NCBI GenBank assembly: GCA_013298125.1
Contig: JAAFJP010000013.1
Location: forward strand, 1 to 64,000
Reading direction: 5' to 3'
From: Cytophagales bacterium
Lineage (GTDB): Bacteria; Bacteroidota; Bacteroidia; Cytophagales; Spirosomataceae
DNA: 64,000 bases
Shown: positions 1-7,689 of the stretch, one piece after another
Numbering within the stretch: the first letter of the stretch is position 1
Layout: every line of letters begins with the position of its first letter
Translations under genes and position numbers: made by a program
The notes under the pieces: generated by a model
Told to the model about the DNA's origin: nothing
Seen by the model: the letters and a program-made list of their open reading frames with translations, nothing else
Database searches by the model: none

Positions 1-60
1 AATTGAAACTCAAAACAAAACTCAATCACTTTGAATTAAAGGCTAAAATTTATATCAAAG

Positions 61-121
61 CTCTCAAAGCCGCCTATGCGGAGCTAACAAATATTAAAAG
101 TCAGGCTATGCCTGCGTAACA
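61..121. repeat. Two adjacent small hairpin units
   Basis: Two related units stand side by side. The first contains CCGCCTATGCGG (70-81), the second CAGGCTATGCCTG (102-114). Each is a short stem around TAT and each is followed a few bases later by TAACA. They lie just beyond the 3' end of the acyltransferase gene, so they could sit in its transcript tail, but there is no T-tract typical of an intrinsic terminator. They look like degenerate copies of a small dispersed hairpin repeat. No further copy was seen in the window. Confidence 0.4.
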
Positions 122-144
122 TCAGTCATTAATTTAACAATGTT

Positions 145-1191
145 TTAGAAAGAAATGGACTTTAGTTTCAGTGCTTTCTCCTCGATTAAATGCCATGATA
201 ATACACTCAAGACTAATGATAACGAAAAACTTAGGATAAATAATTTGGAGATACTAATATCTGACCCGTAAAAATATACCAACATCTGTTGTATAGGATA
301 AGCATAAATATAAATTCCGTATGAAAAATCTCCCATGTTACCAAAATTATTTAGCTTCCCCTTAATATTTGCGAGGTACATGACGATATAAGGCAAGGCA
401 ATTAGCCCAATCATTTTAATAGCTCTGTCATTTCTGGTAACCTCCCACATTCCTAATCCAAACCATAAAAACACCATCAATATAAAATAACTAAACTTGT
501 ACTGTACTTTGTCTTTGAAGAGGAATAATAATGCTCCTGCCATAAAAAAAGAACCAAACTCTAAGGTACTGACAAATGATAAATGTATTACTGGGATGAG
601 TTTAGCCATATTTATATAAAAAAGAGCATAGTAGATAATTGGCATAGCAATAAAATACATCAAAAAAATTAGATATCGCTTATCGAAAACTTTTAAGTAT
701 TTCATCAAAAGTAGAGAAAGGTACATCGTAACCTCGTAAGGTAGCGTCCACAAAGAACTATTAATGTCGTTTTTTTCAGGTAAATTATCAAATACTCCTG
801 GTAAAGAGTCATATAAAAAAGGGTAAAGTTTTAACCACTTAAAAAACCGATATGTTTCGTATGAAGTAAAATAAGTTTTAAGTGGTAAAACTGTGCATAT
901 TGGACCAACGAAAAATACACAAAAAAGTAAGGCAAAAACAAGGGCTGGATATATTCTTAGAAATCTTTTCCAGAGAAAATTAGTGTACGTTTTTGAGTTC
1001 TGTAAACTTTGGCTAATTAAGTACCCACTCACAACGAAAAATATACAAACGCCCATATGGGCAGTTGGGAAAATACCAGTGGTAGCAATAGTTAAATAGT
1101 CGTAAGTACCTCTGCCAGTGAGAGGGTAACAGTGTCCAAAAAGAACTAAACTGGCTGCGACAAACCTGATTAGATGGAAGTTATTTTGCAT
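145..1191 (-). CDS. Acyltransferase 3 family membrane protein
   Basis: Predicted integral membrane O-acyltransferase of the OafA/YrhL (Acyl_transf_3) family, 348 residues, close to the normal length. The start carries the family signature: a charged N-terminus followed by LIRFVAASLVLFGHCYP, with the conserved His at about residue 20 expected to take part in acyl transfer. About ten hydrophobic segments follow, and the C-terminal helix reads LSWHLIEEKALKLK, typical of the family end. Such enzymes usually O-acetylate surface polysaccharide; the acceptor here cannot be inferred. The gene is divergent from tpiA and has no glycan-biosynthesis neighbour inside the window, though the left side is cut off at 1, so it may belong to a larger polysaccharide locus. 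Confidence 0.85.
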   Translation of the reverse strand: MQNNFHLIRFVAASLVLFGHCYPLTGRGTYDYLTIATTGIFPTAHMGVCIFFVVSGYLISQSLQNSKTYTNFLWKRFLRIYPALVFALLFCVFFVGPICTVLPLKTYFTSYETYRFFKWLKLYPFLYDSLPGVFDNLPEKNDINSSLWTLPYEVTMYLSLLLMKYLKVFDKRYLIFLMYFIAMPIIYYALFYINMAKLIPVIHLSFVSTLEFGSFFMAGALLFLFKDKVQYKFSYFILMVFLWFGLGMWEVTRNDRAIKMIGLIALPYIVMYLANIKGKLNNFGNMGDFSYGIYIYAYPIQQMLVYFYGSDISISKLFILSFSLSLVLSVLSWHLIEEKALKLKSISF

Positions 1192-1317
1192 AAAGAGAAA
1201 AGGGTGAGTAATTGAATTTCAAAATTAACGAATAATCGAAGGATTTATGAATTAGAGACGTTGTTGATTTACAAATGTATATTCTAAGTACGGAAAAAGG
1301 AAAAAAAAACGTTTAAT

Positions 1318-1348
1318 TCGGATTTAAAGATTTCAGTCAATAATTTTG
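1318..1348 (+). promoter_or_regulatory. Candidate promoter for tpiA
   Basis: TAATTTTG at 1341-1348 matches the Bacteroidota -7 box TAnnTTTG, 25 bases before the tpiA ATG. A weak -33 element (TTCG, 1317-1320) lies about 20 bases upstream. The call rests mainly on the -7 match and its position. Confidence 0.45.
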
Positions 1349-1372
1349 TGAGATTAATCAACCAAAAAAATA

Positions 1373-2134
1373 ATGAGAAAGAAAATTGTTGCAGGAAACT
1401 GGAAAATGAATAAGTCAATGGATGAAGCCATGATTTTGGCATCGGAAGTCGTACACATGGTGAAGGACGAAGTCAATACAGACGTTCAGGTTATTATTGC
1501 CCCACCAGCCATATATTTAACTACTTTACAAAAACACACCGACCCTGTTGCTAACATGGGAATTGCTGCTCAGAATTGTTCAAACAAGGCTTCTGGTGCA
1601 TATACGGGTGAAATTTCCGCTTCGATGTTGAAGTCAATTGGGGTTACGCACGTATTGGCGGGACACTCTGAACGTCGCCAATATTTCAATGAAAGTAATG
1701 AACAATTAGCTGAAAAAGTAAATATTGTTTTAGAAAACGGAATGACTCCTATTTTCTGTTGTGGAGAATCTTTGGAGCAACGTCAGGCTGAGGGTTTCTT
1801 TGAATTTGTGGCTTCACAATTGACAGATAGCCTTTTTCACCTTTCGGCTGAGGATTTTGGGAAAATCGTGATTGCATACGAGCCTATTTGGGCAATTGGT
1901 ACGGGTTTGACGGCTTCGTCGCAACAGGCACAAGATATGCACGCTTATTTGAGAGGACATTTAGCTTCAAAATATGGTCAAGAAGTAGCAAATAATACTT
2001 CAATTCTCTACGGTGGAAGTTGTAATGAAAAGAACGCCGAAGAACTTTTTGCTCAACCAGATGTGGACGGTGGATTGATTGGTGGAGCATCTCTAAAATC
2101 TCGTGAGTTTACGAATATTGCGAAGTCGTTTTAG
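1373..2134 (+). CDS. tpiA: Triosephosphate isomerase
   Basis: Interconverts dihydroxyacetone phosphate and glyceraldehyde 3-phosphate in glycolysis and gluconeogenesis, in the cytoplasm. The 253-residue product has the family length and all catalytic landmarks: GNWKMN near the N-terminus (substrate-binding Asn and Lys), GHSERR with the electrophilic His, AYEPIWAIGTG with the catalytic Glu, and the C-terminal phosphate-binding stretches YGGSC and GGLIGGASL. The ATG at 1373 starts the conserved MRKKIVAGNWK and follows a TAnnTTTG promoter box. The gene appears monocistronic, divergent from the acyltransferase and convergent with the next gene, with a degenerate heptamer repeat starting at the base after its stop codon. 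Confidence 0.98.
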   Translation: MRKKIVAGNWKMNKSMDEAMILASEVVHMVKDEVNTDVQVIIAPPAIYLTTLQKHTDPVANMGIAAQNCSNKASGAYTGEISASMLKSIGVTHVLAGHSERRQYFNESNEQLAEKVNIVLENGMTPIFCCGESLEQRQAEGFFEFVASQLTDSLFHLSAEDFGKIVIAYEPIWAIGTGLTASSQQAQDMHAYLRGHLASKYGQEVANNTSILYGGSCNEKNAEELFAQPDVDGGLIGGASLKSREFTNIAKSF

Positions 2135-2259
2135 TGATTAATTAGTGGTTGATTAGTTATTGGTTATTCGGATGTTGATAAAATATTTTGTTTTGGGAAT
2201 TCTATTTATGAAGAAAGATTATCTTAAATTTCCAGTAACTAATAACCAGTAACTAATCC
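2135..2259. repeat. Paired degenerate heptamer arrays after tpiA
   Basis: Directly after the tpiA stop, five 7-base units (TGATTAA, TTAGTGG, TTGATTA, GTTATTG, GTTATTC; 2135-2169) form one arm. A second arm at 2232-2259 has four units, CCAGTAA and CTAATAA alternating, in roughly the complementary sense. The arms can pair imperfectly and the structure lies between two convergent genes. See the heptamer-array finding. Confidence 0.65.
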
Positions 2260-2272
2260 CCAAATTATCTTG

Positions 2273-3349
2273 TCACTTAACCTCATACCGCCCTAAAATC
2301 GGAAAGTGGTCAGAGTAATCAATATCGCTAAAAGTCTTAAAATCAAGCACTTTGATAGATTCTGAACAAAATTGATTATCAATCCTGACGATAGTTGGGC
2401 TTCTATTTAACGTAAACCCAAAACCATTTCCAGCTTCTTCAAAGGCGTTTTTTAAACGGTCTCTGATATTACCATAAGCCGTTCCGTAGGGCGTTTCATT
2501 GAAATCTCCTGTGAGGATGACAGGATATGGGCTTTCTTCAATCAATTTCTCAATACTTTTTACTTCGTCGGCATGATGCTCAAATCCGTTGATTAGTGAG
2601 GCAATGATTCCTCTACTTTCTTTCTTGGCTTCTTCATAATCTTCGCCTTCAACTTCTCTTACTACTTTGTTTACTCGTATTCCCATTGAATAAAGTTGAA
2701 TGTTAATAACTCTAACGGTATCTGTTTTTCGGGCAATGTCAGCCAAAAGATAGCCGTTGGTATTTCGTCTTCCAAAAGTCTTTCCTTCGTGATGAATGAT
2801 AGGACGTTCCGAAAAAATCGCTAAACCAATCACTCCTTGTGTATCATTATTGCTGGTAATGAAATACGGATTTTCTACAATCATTTTATTCAAAGTCCTG
2901 AAACGATGATTGTCGTCTAAGTTATAAAACTCTTGAAAACATTTTATATCTGCCTCATAATCAACGGCATACTCCATCATTTTGTCGGCTTTGTCTTTGT
3001 TCTTGGTATAATCTTCCCCGTAAAAACCAAAAACATTATAACTAAAAACCGACAAAGAATTCTCTGCTTTTTGAGGGTCTTTGAAGACAATGGTACGTTT
3101 GATAAAAGGATAACCTAATGCCAAAATACAAATCGGCAAAATGGCTCTGGCAGGACGAATAAACAACCACGTGAAGGCGATAATGAAACATCCAAACATA
3201 GCAAAAGGCAGGGACATCATAATAAATCCCGCCGACCAATGGTCAAGCACAAGCGTGTAGGAGAGCAAGTACGTAATGAGCGTAAAAATGCACACAGGCA
3301 AGCTGGTAAGCCAAAGTAAGGATGTCGCAATTTTTTTAAACATTATCAA
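2273..3349 (-). CDS. Membrane-anchored endonuclease/exonuclease/phosphatase-fold protein
   Basis: A 358-residue protein with three N-terminal membrane helices (about residues 5-30, 33-65 and 67-80) followed by an extracytoplasmic catalytic domain of the EEP superfamily (DNase I/sphingomyelinase fold). Visible motifs are SYNVFGF at the domain start, the metal-binding Glu in CFQEFY, ILTGDFNETPYG (Asp/Asn catalytic pair) and the terminal SDHFPILG with the catalytic His. This architecture is common in Bacteroidota and is usually annotated as endonuclease/exonuclease/phosphatase; the substrate may be nucleic acid, a phospholipid or a sugar phosphate. Two nearby ATGs (3349 and 3343) could serve as start. 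It is convergent with tpiA. Confidence 0.85.
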   Translation of the reverse strand: MIMFKKIATSLLWLTSLPVCIFTLITYLLSYTLVLDHWSAGFIMMSLPFAMFGCFIIAFTWLFIRPARAILPICILALGYPFIKRTIVFKDPQKAENSLSVFSYNVFGFYGEDYTKNKDKADKMMEYAVDYEADIKCFQEFYNLDDNHRFRTLNKMIVENPYFITSNNDTQGVIGLAIFSERPIIHHEGKTFGRRNTNGYLLADIARKTDTVRVINIQLYSMGIRVNKVVREVEGEDYEEAKKESRGIIASLINGFEHHADEVKSIEKLIEESPYPVILTGDFNETPYGTAYGNIRDRLKNAFEEAGNGFGFTLNRSPTIVRIDNQFCSESIKVLDFKTFSDIDYSDHFPILGRYEVK

Positions 3350-3406
3350 AAATGATTAGTAGTAGGCAAAAGTACAAAGATTATTGAATTTTATTTCCTC
3401 AATAAA

Positions 3407-3437
3407 TTGTATGCTTACGAAAAAATCTCTAATTTTG
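3407..3437 (+). promoter_or_regulatory. Promoter for rpmB
   Basis: TAATTTTG at 3430-3437 matches the Bacteroidota -7 consensus and TTG at 3407-3409 is correctly spaced for the -33 element. It is the best promoter seen in the window, about 85 bases upstream of the L28 start, leaving a leader of roughly 80 bases. Confidence 0.6.
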
Positions 3438-3522
3438 CATTCCAATTCAGAATTCACTGAAAATCAAGTCAAATACATCACTCTGGAAAGTGATTTTATA
3501 TAATTAAAAACAAGGATTAATC

Positions 3523-3762
3523 ATGGCTAAGGTTTGTCAATTAACAGGAAGAAAAACTCAAGTAGGAAATAACGTATCACACGCTAATAACAAAACTAAG
3601 CGTAAATTTTTCCCTAATCTTCACACAAAGAAATTCTTTTTAGAATCAGAAGGCGTTTGGGTACAATTAAAAGTATCTGGAAAAGCTATCCGTACTATCA
3701 ACAGACTCGGTTTAGAGGCTTCATTGGTTTCGGCAGCTCGCAAAGGAACTTTGACTTTGTAA
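3523..3762 (+). CDS. rpmB: 50S ribosomal protein L28
   Basis: Structural protein of the large ribosomal subunit, 79 residues, the usual length. The N-terminus MAKVCQLTGRKTQVGN and the internal NKTKRKFFPNLH stretch are diagnostic of bacterial L28; the C-terminus (TINRLGLEASLVSAARKGTL) also fits. The structural zinc cysteine pairs of some L28 proteins are absent apart from Cys5, as is common in Bacteroidota. A promoter lies upstream and a strong intrinsic terminator immediately downstream, so it is probably transcribed alone. rpmG, a frequent partner, is not here. Confidence 0.97.
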   Translation: MAKVCQLTGRKTQVGNNVSHANNKTKRKFFPNLHTKKFFLESEGVWVQLKVSGKAIRTINRLGLEASLVSAARKGTLTL

Positions 3763-3786
3763 TTCATCGTCAATAAAAATATTAAG

Positions 3787-3818
3787 AACCTTCCTAACGT
3801 TGTTAGGAAGGTTTTTTT
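3787..3818 (+). terminator. Intrinsic terminator of rpmB
   Basis: A perfect 12-bp stem (AACCTTCCTAAC, 3787-3798, with its complement at 3802-3813), a 3-base loop and a run of T. A classic rho-independent terminator 25 bases after the rpmB stop. Confidence 0.9.
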
Positions 3819-3932
3819 ATGTAAATTTATCTCATAAACCGTACTTTTAAGTAAACAATTCAATCAAAACGACCTTTTAATTTTCTGTAAAGGACTGGTG
3901 TTCAAGTGTTTGAAATACTAATCTCTATTTAT

Positions 3933-5057
3933 ATGCTCTCTCCCTCCGAAAAAAATCGTTATCAAAAACATTTATTACTTCCTCAAATTGGAGAAGAAGG
4001 ACAACTGAAACTCAAAAACGCTAAGGTCTTGGTCGTGGGAGCTGGTGGTTTGGGTTGTCCTGTTTTGCTGTATTTAGTAGCGGCTGGAATTGGAAAAATT
4101 GGTATCATGGATGCAGATGTTGTGGATTTGACGAATCTGCAAAGACAAGTTTTGTATAAAGTCGAAGACATTGGAAACCCCAAAGCTACTACGGCTGCCC
4201 ATCATCTCGCAAAATTGAATGATACTATTGAATATGAGGCTGTTAAACAAAATCTAAAAACTGAAAATGCAGAGGTTTTTATCAAAAATTATGATATTGT
4301 AGTCGATTGTACCGACAATTTCACAGCCCGTTATTTGATAAATGACTACTGTGTTAAGCTCAATAAGCCTTTTGTCTATGGAGCAATTCATCAGTTTGAA
4401 GGACAGGTTTCTGTTTTTAATTTTAAAGATGCAGCAGGAAATCTTGGTCCAACTTATCGTTGTCTTTTTCCAGAACAACCTTCTGAATTAGAAATCCCGA
4501 ATTGTGCTACGATTGGGGTCTTGGGAATCCTGCCAGGAATGTTGGGAATGTACCAAGCCAATGAAGTCGTGAAGATGATTACGGGTATTGGCACAGTGCT
4601 AAGTGGACAGCTTTTGATGTTAGATTTATTGGAAAATACTTCTCAGAAAATCAAAGTAAAACGGAGAAAAGAGGCAGAGCAAATGATTTTTCCAGAAGGT
4701 GAAAAAATGCCAAAAGGTATTGATAATCAGGAATTTAAGAAAACTGTAACCGTTGATGAGTTAAACAAAAGACTGCAAAATCAAGAAGATATTTTTCTAT
4801 TGGATGTCAGAAATTTGAACGAGTACGAAACCTGTCGAATCGAAGGTTCTGTTTTGATTCCGATGAGTAATATTCCGAGTAATATAAAGCATATTCCCAA
4901 AGACAAAAGCGTTGTCGTCTATTGCCATCATGGCTTTCGGTCTGCGAGTGTGATTGAGTATTTGTCTCAAAATCATGGATTTACAAACCTCCAAAATCTC
5001 ACAGGTGGTATCAATGCTTGGGCAAATGAGATTGATAAGACGATGGCGGTTTATTAG
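3933..5057 (+). CDS. E1-like adenylyltransferase (MoeB/ThiF) fused to rhodanese
   Basis: Two-domain sulfur-carrier activating enzyme. The N-terminal ThiF/MoeB domain (about residues 1-245) shows the nucleotide-binding loop VLVVGAGGLGCPV, the DLTNLQRQ arginine motif and VDCTDNF. The C-terminal rhodanese domain (about 265-374) has the active-site loop CHHGFRS with its persulfide Cys. This is the architecture of MOCS3/MoeZ-type proteins that adenylate a ubiquitin-like carrier and pass sulfur to it for molybdopterin, thiamine or tRNA thiolation. The zinc site looks lost: the first CxxC reads TYRC and no second pair is visible. The ATG at 3933 (MLSPSEKNRYQKH) is preferred over an upstream in-frame GTG at 3906. 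No molybdenum or thiamine genes are adjacent. Confidence 0.85.
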   Translation: MLSPSEKNRYQKHLLLPQIGEEGQLKLKNAKVLVVGAGGLGCPVLLYLVAAGIGKIGIMDADVVDLTNLQRQVLYKVEDIGNPKATTAAHHLAKLNDTIEYEAVKQNLKTENAEVFIKNYDIVVDCTDNFTARYLINDYCVKLNKPFVYGAIHQFEGQVSVFNFKDAAGNLGPTYRCLFPEQPSELEIPNCATIGVLGILPGMLGMYQANEVVKMITGIGTVLSGQLLMLDLLENTSQKIKVKRRKEAEQMIFPEGEKMPKGIDNQEFKKTVTVDELNKRLQNQEDIFLLDVRNLNEYETCRIEGSVLIPMSNIPSNIKHIPKDKSVVVYCHHGFRSASVIEYLSQNHGFTNLQNLTGGINAWANEIDKTMAVY

Positions 5058-5166
5058 TTTAGGGAAATTGTAAAATTAAAAGTGCCATATTTGTTTAGTA
5101 TAGATTTGCCAATTTTTTAAAAATTGGCAAATCTAACTTGGTACTTTATTATTTACAATTTCCCTT
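5058..5166. repeat. Nested hairpins between convergent genes
   Basis: An inner A/T-rich hairpin, TAGATTTGCC... (5101-5118) pairing with 5119-5135, lies within imperfect outer arms. GGGAAATTGTAAA near 5064 pairs with TTTACAATTTCCC near 5151, and AGTGCCA pairs with TGGTACT. The pair separates two genes that end head-on, so the structure may act as a bidirectional terminator. It does not show the 7-base period of other intergenic repeats here. Confidence 0.55.
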
Positions 5167-5185
5167 AATTTAACCCAAATTAAAT

Positions 5186-6493
5186 CTAAACCAAATCCCC
5201 ATACAAATCAAATTCCTCCGCACGATTGATTTTAACATTCGCAAAATCGCCCAATCTAACAAACTGAGTTGCTGGGATAAGTACCTCATTGTCGACCTCT
5301 GGCGAGTCAAATTGAGTTCTTCCGATAAAATTTCCACCCTCTTTTCTATCAAACAAAACTTTGTAGGTATTGCCCACTTTGGTCTGGTTCAGCTCCATCG
5401 AAATATCTTGTTGCATTGCCATAATTTCATCGGCACGCTCTTGTTTTACTTCTGCTGGGACATCGTCCTCGAACGAGTGCGAATGCGTTTGGTCTTCGTG
5501 TGAGTAAGTGAACACGCCCAAACGGTCAAAACGCATTTTTTCTACAAATTGATAGGTCTCTTCATAATCCGCTTCGGTCTCGCCTGGATGTCCTGCAATG
5601 AGCGTCGTTCTCAGAGCAATATTTGGTACTTTATCACGAATAGCATTGATTAAATCTTCGGTTTTTTCACGGGTAATTCCACGACGCATTTTTTTCAAAA
5701 CTTCAGTCGAACCACTCTGTAAAGGCATATCTAAATATTTGCAAATATTTGATTTTGAATTCATTACGTCCAAAATGTCCATCGGAAATCCTGCTGGGTA
5801 GGCATATTGCAAACGAATCCAGTCAAGTCCTTCGATGTCAGAGAAATGCTCTAATAGCTCAGAAAGATTGCGTTTTTTGTAAATATCTAATCCGTAATAA
5901 GTCAAGTCTTGGGCAATCAAAATCAATTCTTTTGTACCTCTTCTGACCAATGATTTTGCCTCAACTACCAAGTCTTCTATCGTCCTCGAAACGTGTCCTC
6001 CACGCATCAAAGGGATAGCACAAAATGAACATGGACGGTCACAACCTTCGGCAATTTTTAGATAAGCATAATGAGTAGGAGTAGTCAAAAGACGTTCACC
6101 GATAAGTTCGTGTTTGTAGTCGGCTTTGAGGGTTTTCAGAAGTCTTGGTAACTCATTTGTTCCAAAAAAAGCATCTACCAAAGGTATTTCAGCCTCTAAT
6201 TCGTCTTTGTAACGATGTGACAAACAACCTGTTACGTACAATTTATCAATCACGCCCGCTTCTTTGGCATCAACGTATCGGAGGATGGTGTCGATAGATT
6301 CTTGTTTGGCATTATCAATAAAACCACAGGTATTTACGATAACAATATTCGAGTCGTCCTTTTTAGATTCATGGCTAACATTCATACCATTACCTTTCAG
6401 TTGGGTATAAATCACCTCCGAATCCACCAAGTTTTTGCTACAACCAAGCGTGACGATATTGACTTTATTTTTTAATTGTGTTTTAGTTTTCAT
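5186..6493 (-). CDS. rimO: Ribosomal protein S12 methylthiotransferase RimO
   Basis: Radical-SAM enzyme that methylthiolates the conserved Asp of ribosomal protein S12. The 435-residue product has the family length and order: the N-terminal UPF0004 domain with cluster cysteines at about 18 (GCSKNLVDSE), 56 (VNTCGFI) and 90 (GCLSHRY); the radical-SAM CxxxCxxC at 151-158 (CDRPCSFC); and a C-terminal TRAM domain. RimO rather than MiaB is indicated by the GCSKNLVDSE start, the FFGTNELPRLL region and the IALRTTLIAGHPGET segment. The ATG at 6493 begins MKTKTQLKNKVNIV. Right upstream lies a heptamer array and a tiny membrane protein gene on the same strand. Confidence 0.95.
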   Translation of the reverse strand: MKTKTQLKNKVNIVTLGCSKNLVDSEVIYTQLKGNGMNVSHESKKDDSNIVIVNTCGFIDNAKQESIDTILRYVDAKEAGVIDKLYVTGCLSHRYKDELEAEIPLVDAFFGTNELPRLLKTLKADYKHELIGERLLTTPTHYAYLKIAEGCDRPCSFCAIPLMRGGHVSRTIEDLVVEAKSLVRRGTKELILIAQDLTYYGLDIYKKRNLSELLEHFSDIEGLDWIRLQYAYPAGFPMDILDVMNSKSNICKYLDMPLQSGSTEVLKKMRRGITREKTEDLINAIRDKVPNIALRTTLIAGHPGETEADYEETYQFVEKMRFDRLGVFTYSHEDQTHSHSFEDDVPAEVKQERADEIMAMQQDISMELNQTKVGNTYKVLFDRKEGGNFIGRTQFDSPEVDNEVLIPATQFVRLGDFANVKINRAEEFDLYGDLV

Positions 6494-6500
6494 TTGAAAA

Positions 6501-6535
6501 AGCTGTGAGCTTTGAGCGATGAGAAATGAGCTTTT
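6501..6535. repeat. Heptamer array upstream of rimO
   Basis: Five consecutive 7-base units: AGCTGTG, AGCTTTG, AGCGATG, AGAAATG, AGCTTTT. It sits 7 bases upstream of the rimO start on the opposite sense. The same unit family recurs at 46459-46493, likewise just upstream of a minus-strand start. Confidence 0.7.
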
Positions 6536-6664
6536 CGGTAAAAATTTAGCTCATATTTTATGAAATAGTGTGCAATTTACGACAATGTGCTGGTAAGTCG
6601 AAATGGGAAAGAAAGAAGTATTTGTAAGTCGTTAATTTTCAAAGACTTATCTTGTTTAATTTAT

Positions 6665-6790
6665 TTATTTAAAATACTCACTAAAAAGGTAAAAAAGGGC
6701 AATCATCAGTCCTAAATTACCCACAAGAAGCCAGTATAATTGTCGCCAAGATTTGACGAAAGGGGGCAATGATTTATCTTTTTGTTGCAT
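6665..6790 (-). CDS. Small single-pass membrane protein, 41 residues
   Basis: A short reading frame starting MQQKDKSLPPFVKSWRQLYW and ending in a hydrophobic segment LLVGNLGLMIALFYLF followed by SEYFK. The layout is a basic/aromatic N-terminus (KSWRQLYW) followed by one membrane helix with the C-terminus just across the membrane. Small proteins of this look are common in Bacteroidota, and my recollection is that they often sit next to sodium/solute symporter genes, but no symporter is present here. The reading frame is intact and codon use resembles its neighbours. Function unknown. Confidence 0.65.
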   Translation of the reverse strand: MQQKDKSLPPFVKSWRQLYWLLVGNLGLMIALFYLFSEYFK

Positions 6791-6884
6791 GAAATTTAAT
6801 TATTACGATTCTATCAAAATTTATTCCGTAAAGAAATAATACTTTGCAAATTTAGCTATATTTTTACCAATAAAATCAAAAATC

Positions 6885-7379
6885 ATGGAACAAACGCCCT
6901 CATCATACCGCCCAGTCAGTCGCCCACGGCAAAAATTAAAAATGCCCCTTTTCGGAAATATGTTCGGGGGCGGCGGAGGTGGACCACGCCCTTCAAACGA
7001 AGAGCCTCATCCATTGACGAAAAAAATCACTCCCATCATCATTGGCATTGCCGTAATAGCGTTTGGGATTGATTATTTTATGAAAAGTAATGCTCCAAAA
7101 ACCTCCTTTCGGGGTGTCGATGAAATGAAAATGGCAGCGTTTAGTGGTAAAATTCTGAGAAAATGGTACAACGTAATTCCACCAAGTAATGATGTCGAAT
7201 ACGTGGTGGAAATATTGACTCCTAAAAACGAAAAAAGAGTTGTCAGTTTTCTAAATGAAAAGTCAAATATTGGAGATTTTGTGTTACCCAATAATTCCAT
7301 CGAAAAAAAGGAAGGGAGCTTAGATTTGACTATCAAACGTTATTTCAAAGCTGATACCGTTTTGACAATGAAATACTGA
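6885..7379 (+). CDS. Hypothetical single-pass membrane protein
   Basis: A 164-residue protein I do not recognise. It has a proline/glycine-rich N-terminal tail with a run of glycines (about 28-33), a single membrane segment at about 48-66 (ITPIIIGIAVIAFGIDYF), and a C-terminal domain of about 95 residues rich in beta-prone stretches (VEYVVEILTPKNEKRVVSF) ending KYFKADTVLTMKY in style. The topology suggests the C-terminal domain is outside the cytoplasmic membrane. The gene stands alone, divergent from the 41-residue membrane protein. No catalytic motif is visible. Confidence 0.7.
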   Translation: MEQTPSSYRPVSRPRQKLKMPLFGNMFGGGGGGPRPSNEEPHPLTKKITPIIIGIAVIAFGIDYFMKSNAPKTSFRGVDEMKMAAFSGKILRKWYNVIPPSNDVEYVVEILTPKNEKRVVSFLNEKSNIGDFVLPNNSIEKKEGSLDLTIKRYFKADTVLTMKY

Positions 7380-7689
7380 TTTTTTGACCCTCAAAATTGT
7401 GCATAAAAGTATAAAATTGCACGTAAGAACGTGATTATAAACAAATAACGAAAAAAAGTATTAGATTTTGCAAAAAAGTAATAAATTTGAATGGTAAATC
7501 TCAAAAGCAAACCGCCATTCGCTTCTTGACTCATTTTGAGCGTGTTATTCTTATTGTCCTTTCTGTTTCGGCGGTGGTACAAATTTCAATAGTTATAAAT
7601 TCTGAAAATCATTCAATTTCATGTCTTTTCTTGGCATAAAATTTGTGGTTATTTTGGTTAGCTATTTCCTAATTATTTCCTTACAACCC
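7380..7689. other. 310-bp intergenic region
   Basis: Non-coding as far as can be told. It contains TAAATTTG at 7482-7489, a possible -7 box about 200 bases upstream of the TonB-like gene. A 50-codon frame without an ATG (TTG at 7487 to the stop at 7637-7639) has a hydrophobic centre but no convincing start; it was not annotated. Confidence 0.4.

Noticed and set aside
7487-7639. Possible 50-codon small protein starting at TTG
   Set aside because: No ATG or GTG start, no homologue recognised; the hydrophobic stretch alone is not enough.
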